Shown here piece after piece: positions 5,667 to 12,418 of a stretch of DNA of 23,591 nucleotides. Source of the stretch: DASUFI01 sp036274635. Its GTDB lineage: Bacteria; Planctomycetota; B15-G4. The stretch is taken from contig DASUFI010000127.1 of NCBI GenBank assembly GCA_036274635.1, positions 1 through 23,591 on the forward strand, in the 5' to 3' direction. A program made the translations under genes and the position numbers. Positions within the stretch are counted from its first letter, which is position 1, and each line of letters begins with the position of its first letter. The notes beneath the pieces were generated by a model. That model was not told the DNA's origin. It saw only the letters and a list, made by a program, of their open reading frames with translations, and did no database searches.

Positions 5667-6779
5667 GTGGCTGATCGTGTCGTCCTCGCCCTCGGGACCA
5701 AGAAGGGCCTGTTCGTCGCCGAAGGCGCCAAGGGCCGCCGCAAGTTCTCGCTGCGCGGGCCGTTCGGGCCGGGCGTCTCGGTGTACTCGGCGCTGGTCGA
5801 CACGCGCGGCGCGCCGAAGATCTACGCCAGCAGCTGCAACCCCTTCTTCGGCATGAAGGTGCTGCGCTCGACGGACATGGGCAAGAGCTTCAAGGAGACG
5901 AAGTCGGCGCCGGCCTTTCCCAAGGACGACGGGCGCGCGCTGGCCAACATCTGGTCGCTCGAGCCGGGCCCGGGCAAGAAGGACCTGTGGTGCGGCGTGG
6001 AGCCGGCCTCGCTGTTCCGCAGCGGCGACGGCGGCGACAGCTGGGAGATGGTGGACGGCCTCAGCAACCATCCGCACGCGCGCAAGTGGCAGCCGGGCAA
6101 CGGCGGGCTGTGCCTGCACACCATCCTCCCCGACGGCGACCGCCTGCACGTGGGCATCTCGACGGGCGGGCACTACCTGAGCGAGGATCGCGGCCGCAGC
6201 TTCGAGGCGAGCAACAAGGGCGTGGGCGCGGGCTTCGTGCCCGATCCGTATCCCGAGTACGGCCAGTGCGTGCACAAGATCGTGGGGCACAAGGATGCGC
6301 CGGGCCGGCTCTACATGCAGAACCACGGTGGCTGGGCGGAGTGGTCGGGCGAGGGCGGGCCGCGGCCGGACATCGGCGTGCTGCGCAGCGACGACCACGG
6401 CAAGTCGTGGCGCTCGATCGCGAAGGGCCTGCCGTCGGACTTCGGCTTCCCCATCGTGGTGCACCCGCACGACGCGGACACCGTCTACGTGATGCCGCTG
6501 GTGCCCATGACGCGCACCTGCCCGGACGGCGCGCCCGCGGTGTGGCGCAGCGAGAACGGCGGCGACTCGTGGAAGCGCCTCGCGCGCGGGCTGCCGAAGA
6601 AGGAGAGCTTCTTCACCATCCTGCGCGACGGCATGGCCATCGACGAGCTGTCCTCGCCCGCGCTGTACTTCGGCACGACCACCGGCCAGGTCTGGATCGG
6701 GCGCGACGGCGGCGAGGAGTGGGAGTGCCTCTTCGATTCGCTGCCGCCGGTCAACTGCGTGAAGGTCGCGGTGGCCTGA
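5667..6779 (+). CDS. Asp-box (BNR) beta-propeller protein, sialidase-superfamily fold
   Basis: The 370-residue protein carries five good Asp boxes (S-x-D/N-x-G-x-S/T-W/F), starting at residues 68 (STDMGKSF), 119 (SGDGGDSW), 172 (SEDRGRSF), 241 (SDDHGKSW) and 295 (SENGGDSW). A degenerate sixth, GRDGGEEW, lies near 345. This predicts a six-bladed propeller like sialidases, VPS10 domains and YCF48. The catalytic arginine triad of true sialidases is not evident, so glycosidase activity should not be assumed. No signal peptide or membrane helix is present, implying a cytoplasmic location, unlike many Asp-box proteins. The GTG start is preceded by CTGGAGGC at a proper distance inside the end of the MoaD-like gene, three bases after its stop. 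The tight pairing suggests that the propeller is a partner, target or scaffold for the ubiquitin-like protein; that is inference. Confidence 0.85.
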   Translation: MADRVVLALGTKKGLFVAEGAKGRRKFSLRGPFGPGVSVYSALVDTRGAPKIYASSCNPFFGMKVLRSTDMGKSFKETKSAPAFPKDDGRALANIWSLEPGPGKKDLWCGVEPASLFRSGDGGDSWEMVDGLSNHPHARKWQPGNGGLCLHTILPDGDRLHVGISTGGHYLSEDRGRSFEASNKGVGAGFVPDPYPEYGQCVHKIVGHKDAPGRLYMQNHGGWAEWSGEGGPRPDIGVLRSDDHGKSWRSIAKGLPSDFGFPIVVHPHDADTVYVMPLVPMTRTCPDGAPAVWRSENGGDSWKRLARGLPKKESFFTILRDGMAIDELSSPALYFGTTTGQVWIGRDGGEEWECLFDSLPPVNCVKVAVA

Positions 6780-6814
6780 GCGGACGGCCGGGGACGCCGG
6801 TGGGTGCGATGCAG

Positions 6815-6820
6815 TAGTCT
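6815..6820 (+). promoter_or_regulatory. -10-like element of the DUF3313 lipoprotein gene
   Basis: TAGTCT (in GCAGTAGTCTGGG) lies ten bases before the ATG at 6831. A transcript from it would have a leader of only a few bases. Confidence 0.3.
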
Positions 6821-6830
6821 GGGAACCAGC

Positions 6831-7514
6831 ATGCGCGCCCGCCACGTGATCCTCGCCGCCGCCCTGGCGCTCCCGGCGTGCTCCGCGGCGGACACGCCGC
6901 GCGGCGTGGACATCAGCCTCTCCGGCTTCCTCGGCCAGGACCCCGGCCTGCAGCCCGGCGCGCCGGGCGCGGCCAGCTACGTCCACATCGAGCCCGGGAT
7001 CGACCTCGCGCGCTTCACCGCGGTGGACCTCGAGCCGCCGCAGGCCTGGCTCAGCGAAGCACAGCGCGCCAAGATCGGCGAGGACCAGCTGGCCTACCTG
7101 CTCACCGCTCTCGACCACTCCCTGCGCGAGTCGCTGGGCGCGCACTGGGACCTCACGGACCGGTCGGCCCCGGACGTGCTGCGCATCCGGCTGGCCATCT
7201 GCAATCCCCCGCCGGCCGGCGGCGGGCTGACGGCCTTCTCGCGCCTGGTGCCCTACAGCCTCATCGCCGACCAGCCGGTGAAGGCGAGCGCCAGCAACTT
7301 CCTGAACCTCGATGCGGTGCACGCCGAGGTGGAGCTGCTCGACGGCAGCCTGCGGCTCGCGGCCTTCGTGGATCGCCTGCAGGGCTCGGGCTCGCTGGGC
7401 ACGGTGTTCCCCAGCTGGGCCGACGTCGCGGGCAAGTGCTCGGCCTGGGGCGAGCGGCTCGTGCACCACCTGACCGACTACGGCATGGTCCCCACGCGCG
7501 GCGGCCCGCGCTGA
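6831..7514 (+). CDS. DUF3313-family lipoprotein
   Basis: The 227-residue product starts with a short lipoprotein signal peptide (MRARHVILAAALALPAC), with the lipobox cysteine at residue 17 and serine at +2, consistent with outer-membrane sorting in Gram-negative bacteria. The mature part includes SYVHIEPGIDLARFTAVDLEPPQAWL, the pattern of DUF3313 lipoproteins (x-Y-V-x-P-x-D-L-x-x-Y/F-x-x-V-x-L-x-P-x-x-V/A-W), followed by a central conserved region with VLRIRLAI and a late ELLDGSLRLAAFVDRLQG segment. Family members are putative outer-membrane lipoproteins of unknown function, often beside other envelope lipoproteins. ATG at 6831 is preferred over the ATG nine codons upstream because the signal peptide begins here. 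The gene is same-strand with the propeller gene 51 bases upstream but has its own -10-like element, and a GC hairpin follows its stop. Confidence 0.75.
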   Translation: MRARHVILAAALALPACSAADTPRGVDISLSGFLGQDPGLQPGAPGAASYVHIEPGIDLARFTAVDLEPPQAWLSEAQRAKIGEDQLAYLLTALDHSLRESLGAHWDLTDRSAPDVLRIRLAICNPPPAGGGLTAFSRLVPYSLIADQPVKASASNFLNLDAVHAEVELLDGSLRLAAFVDRLQGSGSLGTVFPSWADVAGKCSAWGERLVHHLTDYGMVPTRGGPR

Positions 7515-7516
7515 GA

Positions 7517-7548
7517 CGGCGCGCTGGCCGGCCGTGGACGGCGCGCCG
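7517..7548 (+). terminator. GC hairpin just after the DUF3313 stop
   Basis: CGGCGCGC (7517-7524) pairs perfectly with GCGCGCCG (7541-7548); the 16-base loop itself contains GGCCGGCC. It starts two bases after the stop codon. No T-run follows. Confidence 0.35.
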
Positions 7549-7591
7549 CGGGGCGCGCACAATGCCCGCCCCCTTCGCCCGGGAGCCCGCC

Positions 7592-9199
7592 ATGTCCGTC
7601 CGGCACGTCCTCGCCGCGCTGTCCGCCCTGCTCGCCGGGGCCTCGGCCGCCCCGGGCCAGTCGCTCTTCGTCTACGCCTTCAATTCGCAGGGCAACGTGA
7701 GCGCCAATGCCTATCCGCTGGACTCGCTGCCCCACGGCTCCGCCTCGGCCGAGGAGACCTGGTGGGACCTGTTCGTGAAGGGGCCGGACCGCTGGCTGAT
7801 CCGCGGCGACGGGAAGATTTCGAAGAACGGCGCCAACTTCTTCAAGCTGAGCGACGACCAGAAATGGCGCGGCCTCGTGGTGGATGGCGTGGACGACTTC
7901 TTCGCGCTCAGCCGCGGCGGTCGCGTCTCGGACTCGGGCGGCATCGTGGTCGACTACTCCGCGGGCGCGTTCGAGTTCAGGGACATCGTGACCGACGGCA
8001 CGAACGTCTACGTGCTCAAGTCCAACGGCGCGGTCTTCCACGTGCCCGACCCGGACGGCAGCCCGATCATCAAGTTCAACGGCCCGCCCGGGAAGATCTC
8101 GGGCGCCAGCGGCGACGGCGAGGCGCTGGACACGATCTGGGTGCGGATGCACATCGACCCGGTCACCGGTGACATGTGGGCGCTGCGCCAGGACGGCCGG
8201 ATCCGCAGCGCCGCCATCCCGCCTACGCCGCCGGTGGATCCCAGCGAGGGCGAGGTCGTGGCCAACCTCCCCTACGAGGTCGACGACAACGAGATCGACC
8301 AGGACAAGCTGTACTACGACTTCACCTTCGACGTGGACGCCACGTGGTTCGCGCTGCGCGCCGACGGGCGGCTGTTCTCGGAGGCGGCGCAGGGCCCGCC
8401 GCTGGTCGACTATCCCGGCGAGCCGAGCGACAACGCCAGCCAGACCTACAAGTCGGTCGTCGCGCTCGACGGCCAGACGCTGTCGCTGCGCTCGGACGGC
8501 AAGGTCTTCCGCGACCTCGAGACCACGGCGATCATCGAGCTGAAGAACTCCGGCTACGTGCGCCTGGCGCTCGGCGCGGTGCTGCCGGACCTGACCAACA
8601 CCAAGAACCAGCCGCCGGTGGGCAGCAAGATGACGGTGGTAGCACCCGAAGGCGCGGACGTGTCCGTGCCCGTGATCGCGACGGACCGCGACTTGCCCAC
8701 CGAGGACCTGCTGGTGGACGTCGTGGCGGACACGCTCCCCGTCGGCGCCACCTGGGACGCTCCCTCGCGCACGATCCTGTGGCCCGCCGCGGGCCCCACG
8801 GGCACCTACAAGGTGCAGGTCACCGTCGACGACGGCAGCGCCAAGCCGGTGACGGCCGTGCAGACGATCACCCTCAAGCCGCCCGACACGAACCCCGACA
8901 AGAACATCAAGCCCAAGGTGGCCAAGCTGGCGAAGGCCACCGCCCTCGTGGGGCTGCCGTTCTCGATGCAGGTCGAGGCCTTCGACCTCGACGGCGACAC
9001 GGTGACGCTGTCACTGGATGTCAGCAAGCCGCTGCCGCTGGGCGTCGTCTTCGACGACGTCACCGGCGTGCTCACCTGGGACGCGCCCACCGTCGCCGAC
9101 AAGGGCGGCAACCCGTTCAAGTTCCTCGCGACCGACGGCACCGCGCAGTCCAAGCGCACGATCAAGGTCAAGGTCCAGACCAGCCTGCTGGCATTCTGA
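7592..9199 (+). CDS. Secreted protein: six-repeat propeller-like domain plus two Ig/cadherin-like domains
   Basis: The 535-residue protein begins with a Sec signal peptide (MSVRHVLAALSALLAGASAAPGQS); a GGAG precedes ATG 7592 at a good distance, so the ATG ten codons upstream is not favoured. Residues ~25-330 carry six recurring turns of the form (L)-x-D/G-G-R/K-I/V/L centred near residues 73 (RGDGKIS), 110 (SRGGRVS), 146 (KSNGAVF), 201 (RQDGRIR), 258 (RADGRLF) and 302 (RSDGKVF), each preceded by a W/FALR-like strand, which suggests a six-bladed beta-propeller. Two ~95-residue Ig/cadherin-like (He_PIG-type) domains follow, beginning about 339 (NQPPVG) and 439 (IKPKVAKL), with LPVGATWD-SRTILWPA and LPLGVVFDDVTGVLTWDAP hallmarks and acidic ATDRD and AFDLDGD calcium-type motifs. 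There is no sortase, PEP-CTERM or type IX sorting signal at the C-terminus. Function unknown; a surface or secreted binding protein is likely. Confidence 0.75.
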   Translation: MSVRHVLAALSALLAGASAAPGQSLFVYAFNSQGNVSANAYPLDSLPHGSASAEETWWDLFVKGPDRWLIRGDGKISKNGANFFKLSDDQKWRGLVVDGVDDFFALSRGGRVSDSGGIVVDYSAGAFEFRDIVTDGTNVYVLKSNGAVFHVPDPDGSPIIKFNGPPGKISGASGDGEALDTIWVRMHIDPVTGDMWALRQDGRIRSAAIPPTPPVDPSEGEVVANLPYEVDDNEIDQDKLYYDFTFDVDATWFALRADGRLFSEAAQGPPLVDYPGEPSDNASQTYKSVVALDGQTLSLRSDGKVFRDLETTAIIELKNSGYVRLALGAVLPDLTNTKNQPPVGSKMTVVAPEGADVSVPVIATDRDLPTEDLLVDVVADTLPVGATWDAPSRTILWPAAGPTGTYKVQVTVDDGSAKPVTAVQTITLKPPDTNPDKNIKPKVAKLAKATALVGLPFSMQVEAFDLDGDTVTLSLDVSKPLPLGVVFDDVTGVLTWDAPTVADKGGNPFKFLATDGTAQSKRTIKVKVQTSLLAF

Positions 9200-9200
9200 G

Positions 9201-9225
9201 TCCCCGCCGACGGCGCGGCGAGGGA
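9201..9225 (+). terminator. Stem-loop directly after the secreted propeller/Ig gene
   Basis: TCCC+CGCCG (9201-9209) pairs with CGGCG+GGGA (9216-9225), nine base pairs with one bulged A at 9221 and a six-base loop. It begins one base after the stop codon (9197-9199). There is no T-run, only TGAGTT downstream. Confidence 0.45.
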
Positions 9226-9362
9226 TGAGTTCCAGCTGGCTGGGGCATGAGCCGCGAGTTCGCTGCGGCGGGGCGCTCGCTCGGCCCATGGGACGGCCTC
9301 GCATCGCGTGAAGGGTCACTCTCGCCTGCGGCCGAACATCGCCCGGCGGATGGCACTGCCGA

Positions 9363-9383
9363 CGGCGCCGTGAGTCGGCGCCG
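9363..9383 (-). terminator. Perfect 8-bp hairpin after the DUF4136 gene
   Basis: CGGCGCCG at 9363-9370 pairs with CGGCGCCG at 9376-9383 around a five-base loop. On the minus strand it begins five bases after the stop of the DUF4136 gene. The rest of the convergent gap 9226-9362 shows no ORF or recognisable motif. Confidence 0.4.
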
Positions 9384-9388
9384 CGGAC

Positions 9389-9913
9389 TCAGCCGTGGAA
9401 GTCCTTGAACATCTCCGCGACCGCGTCGTCGATGCGCTCGGTCGTCTCGGCCTGTGTGTGGACGGCCTGGGTCGACGACTGGGCGCCGCCGCGCCACAGG
9501 ACGCGGCCGGTCTTGGCGTCGATCATCTCGACGAGCAGGGCGCCCTCGGTGAGGATGGACGGATCGGCGCGGGCGCCGGGCTCGTGGCTCACCTTCTCGA
9601 TCTCGGCGCGGTCGCCGAGCATGAGCAGGGCCATGTTGACGTCGGCGCCGGAGTGCACCTCGCTGTAGCCGGCGGCGCGCAGCTGGCGGCCGATGGCGGA
9701 GCGCAGCTCGGCGTCCAGGTCCATGCCCGTGCGGCCCCAGGTGCCGGTGGAGTCCGTGACGGCGCCGACGGAGGTGGACCAGCTGTAGGTCCTGCGGGTG
9801 TGCAGGTCGACCGCGGGATCCTTGACCGTGGAGACGCGGATGTCGTCAGGGAGTGACGAGCAGGCGGCCAGCAGCAGCAGCATGGCGGGGAGGGCGTGGC
9901 GCAGGTGACGCAT
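9389..9913 (-). CDS. DUF4136-family lipoprotein
   Basis: The 174-residue product has a lipoprotein signal peptide MRHLRHALPAMLLLLAACSS with the lipobox cysteine at residue 18 and serine at +2 (outer-membrane sorting expected). The mature protein follows the DUF4136 layout: an early D-x-x-x-D-x-x-x-x-x-x-TYSW segment (VDLHTRRTYSW), a central LRSAIGRQLRAAGYSEV and DVNMALLM, and a late GALLVEMIDAKTGRVLWRGGAQ followed by a helix ending AVAEMFKDF. Family members are small outer-membrane-associated proteins of unknown function. ATG at 9913 is chosen because the signal peptide begins there; the in-frame extension to 10030 has no signal features. It is divergent from the large secreted protein at 10088, so the two may share the 174-base control region. 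Confidence 0.8.
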   Translation of the reverse strand: MRHLRHALPAMLLLLAACSSLPDDIRVSTVKDPAVDLHTRRTYSWSTSVGAVTDSTGTWGRTGMDLDAELRSAIGRQLRAAGYSEVHSGADVNMALLMLGDRAEIEKVSHEPGARADPSILTEGALLVEMIDAKTGRVLWRGGAQSSTQAVHTQAETTERIDDAVAEMFKDFHG

Positions 9914-10013
9914 GGTGCTTCGCGCTCCGCGAGGAAAGGATGGTGCAGGCCATGCTGGCAAAGCCGGCGTCTCTGCGTCCACGGCGCCTGGGGCGGCGCA
10001 GCGGGTGGCGTCG

Positions 10014-10044
10014 TTGGCACGTCGCGGCACGGCGGGAGTACATT
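10014..10044 (+). promoter_or_regulatory. Sigma70-like promoter of the large secreted protein gene
   Basis: TTGGCA (10014-10019) and TACATT (10039-10044) are separated by 19 bases, 43 bases before the ATG at 10088. The spacing is at the long end for sigma70 promoters. Confidence 0.35.
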
Positions 10045-10087
10045 CGGGGATCGCCCGTGTCGTCGGCCTTCACGGATCGGAGGGAAC

Positions 10088-12412
10088 ATGTCCGCGCGCC
10101 CGTTCGTGGTCCTCGCCCTGTGGCTCGGCGTCGCCGTCGGCTCGCACGCGCAGGCCGGTGGCGCGCCGGCCGCGCCCGCCGTCGCCGATCCCGGCTGGCC
10201 CCGCAGCTTCTCGCGCGACGGCAGCACCGTGGTGCTGCACCAGCCGCAGGTCGACCGCTGGGACGACCAGGTCTCGCTGCACTTCCGCATGGCGCTGGAG
10301 GTCACGCCCGCGGGCTCCACGACGCCGCAGTACGGCGTCGCCACGGTGACCGCGGACACGCACCTCGACAGCGGCAGCAACACCGTGCTGCTCTCCAACA
10401 TGGTGATCGACCTGAGCTTTCCGGGCCTGCCCGACGCGCAGGCCGCGGCGCTCAAGGCGCTGGTCACGGAGCTGCTGCCGAGCATGACGCACCTGTCCAT
10501 CTCGCTCGACCGCATCCTGGCCTACATGCACGACCAGCCGGCGCCGCCGCCGGTCAAGGTGAGCGTCGCGCCGCCGCCGATCTACGTCAGCGCCACGCCG
10601 GCCATCCTGGTCGTGTACATCGGCGCGCCGCAGTTCCAGCCAGTGCCCGGCACGCAGCTGCTCTTCGCGGTCAACACCAACTGGCCGGTGCTGCTGGACG
10701 GCCGCTCGCGGAAGTACTTCCTGCTGGACCAGGCCTCGTGGATGGAAGCGCCCGACCCGCTCAACGGCCCGTGGACCCCGGCCTCGGCGGTCCCCATGGA
10801 CGAGCTCTCGAAGCTGCCCGCGGGCGACCAGTGGGACGCGGTGCGCAAGGTGCTGCCCGGGCAGCCCTTCAAGGTCGTGCCGCGCGTCATCGCCAGCACC
10901 GAGCCTGCCGAGCTCTTCGTGACCGACGGGCAGCCGCGCTACTCGCCCATCGAGGGCACGGGCCTCATGTACGTGAGCAACCCGGTCATGCCGGTGTTCA
11001 TGGAGCTGGCCACCGGCTCGTACTTCGTGCTCGTGGCGGGGCGCTGGTTCCGCGCGCCGGGCCTCGGCGGGCCGTGGGCGTCGGCCTCGAACAGCCTGCC
11101 GGCGGAGTTCGCGCGCATCCCGTCAGACTGTCCGGTGGCGGCCGTGCTGAGCTCGGTGCCGGGCACGCAACAGTCGCGCGACGCCGTGCTGCTCGCGAAC
11201 GTGGCGCACAAGGCCACCGTGAACCCGGCGACGGCGAAGCTCGAGGTGAGCTGGTCGGGCCCGCCGAAGTTCGCCCCGATCACCGGCACGTCCCTGCAGT
11301 ACGGCGTGAACACGAGCTACGAGGTCATCGACGTCTCGGGCACGTACTACTGCTGCTACCAGGCGGTCTGGTTCCAGGCGCCCGCCGCCACCGGCCCGTG
11401 GACGGTGTGCTCGACGGTGCCGGCGGCGATCTACACCATCCCGCCGGACTGCCCGGTCTACAACGTGACCTACGTGAAGGTCTACGACGCGGCACCCGAC
11501 GCGGTCGTCATGGGCTACACCGGCGGCTACGCGGGCGAGTACGTCGCGCCCAACGGCGTGCTCGTGTACGGCGCCGGCGTGCTGACGTGGCCGGAGGACG
11601 ACTGCGACACCTGCTGGTCGTGCTGCAGCCCCTGCTACTACTCCTATGGCTGCAGCGCCTACTACGATTGCGCCACCGGCGCCTACGGCTGCGGCAACGC
11701 CTGGTACGGACCGTACGGCGGAGCGGGCTGGGCGTCGGCCTACAACCCGGCCACGGGCTCGTGGGTGCGGGGCGCTTGCGCCTACGGGCCGTGCGGCTCG
11801 TACGGCATCCACGAGGGCTACAACGCCACGACCGGCACGTGGGGCGCGCACGCCAGCGGGCACAACGGCTACGAGTCGTGGGGGAGCACCGCCGTCTCGC
11901 AGGGCGACAAGTGGGCCCAGGCCGGCCACGTCACCAACTCCGCCGGCGTGACGCACGGCTGGGCCGAGGACTCGGCCGGCCAGTCGGCGCAGGGCGTGCA
12001 CGCGGGCAACAGCACCGTGGCGACCACGAGCGGCGGCGACATCTATGCCGGGCACGACGGCAACGTCTACCGCAAGGACAGCGACGGGACGTGGCAGTCC
12101 TACAGCGCGGGCTCGGGCTGGACCGACACGGCCCACCAGCCGGGCGGCAACACGCTGGCGAGCGGGGCGTCGAGCAGCGGCGGCCTGGGCGGCGCGGAGG
12201 CGCATCCGGGCGCGATGGGCGGCCAGTCGCCGTGGGCGGCCCATGACAACCTGGCCGGCCTGAACCAGGACGCCTACTCGCGCAACCTCGGCCAGTTCAA
12301 TGCCGGGCAGCGCTTCGGCGGTGGCGGGCTCGGTGGCGCCAACCTCGGTGCCGGAGCCTTCGGTGCCGGAGGACTTGGCGGCGGCTTCGGCGGCTTCCGC
12401 GGACGCCGCTAG
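10088..12412 (+). CDS. Large secreted protein with three tandem modules and Cys/Tyr/Gly-rich tail
   Basis: The 774-residue protein begins with a Sec signal peptide (MSARPFVVLALWLGVAVGSHAQA) and is preceded by GGAGGG at good spacing. The N-terminal region (~37-180) reads WPRSFSRDGSTVVLHQPQVDRWDDQV, the opening of a widespread family often labelled carbohydrate-binding family V/XII; that label is weakly supported. Three related modules of about 80-90 residues follow, starting near 183 (FQPVPGTQLLFAVNT), 284 (RYSPIEGTGLMYVSN) and 394 (KFAPITGTSLQYGVNT). Each has a P-x-x-GT-x-L-x-(Y/F)-x-x-N strand, then W-(F/M)-x-AP-x-x-x-GPW, and modules 2 and 3 end IP-x-DCP. Residues 506-535 hold eight cysteines interleaved with tyrosines (DTCWSCCSPCYYSYGC). 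The tail has AYNPATGSWVRG and similar repeats and a glycine-rich end (FGGGGLGGANLGAG). Predicted to be exported; function unknown. Cysteine richness is unusual compared with the Pro/Tyr/Gly-rich version I remember for relatives. Confidence 0.8.
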   Translation: MSARPFVVLALWLGVAVGSHAQAGGAPAAPAVADPGWPRSFSRDGSTVVLHQPQVDRWDDQVSLHFRMALEVTPAGSTTPQYGVATVTADTHLDSGSNTVLLSNMVIDLSFPGLPDAQAAALKALVTELLPSMTHLSISLDRILAYMHDQPAPPPVKVSVAPPPIYVSATPAILVVYIGAPQFQPVPGTQLLFAVNTNWPVLLDGRSRKYFLLDQASWMEAPDPLNGPWTPASAVPMDELSKLPAGDQWDAVRKVLPGQPFKVVPRVIASTEPAELFVTDGQPRYSPIEGTGLMYVSNPVMPVFMELATGSYFVLVAGRWFRAPGLGGPWASASNSLPAEFARIPSDCPVAAVLSSVPGTQQSRDAVLLANVAHKATVNPATAKLEVSWSGPPKFAPITGTSLQYGVNTSYEVIDVSGTYYCCYQAVWFQAPAATGPWTVCSTVPAAIYTIPPDCPVYNVTYVKVYDAAPDAVVMGYTGGYAGEYVAPNGVLVYGAGVLTWPEDDCDTCWSCCSPCYYSYGCSAYYDCATGAYGCGNAWYGPYGGAGWASAYNPATGSWVRGACAYGPCGSYGIHEGYNATTGTWGAHASGHNGYESWGSTAVSQGDKWAQAGHVTNSAGVTHGWAEDSAGQSAQGVHAGNSTVATTSGGDIYAGHDGNVYRKDSDGTWQSYSAGSGWTDTAHQPGGNTLASGASSSGGLGGAEAHPGAMGGQSPWAAHDNLAGLNQDAYSRNLGQFNAGQRFGGGGLGGANLGAGAFGAGGLGGGFGGFRGRR

Positions 12413-12418
12413 TGCCGG

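Noticed and set aside
6788..6800. CCGG-GGACG-CCGG mini-hairpin after the Asp-box propeller gene
   Set aside because: Only four base pairs; too weak to call a terminator.
5190..7562. A 790-codon minus-strand open frame over the MoaD-like/propeller/DUF3313 region
   Set aside because: Composition is shadow-like (H/R/A/V-rich), no motif, and it opposes three recognised genes.
9918..9934. 7-bp triloop hairpin in the leader of the DUF4136 gene
   Set aside because: One wobble pair and a CG-repeat origin; no evidence of a riboswitch or attenuator.
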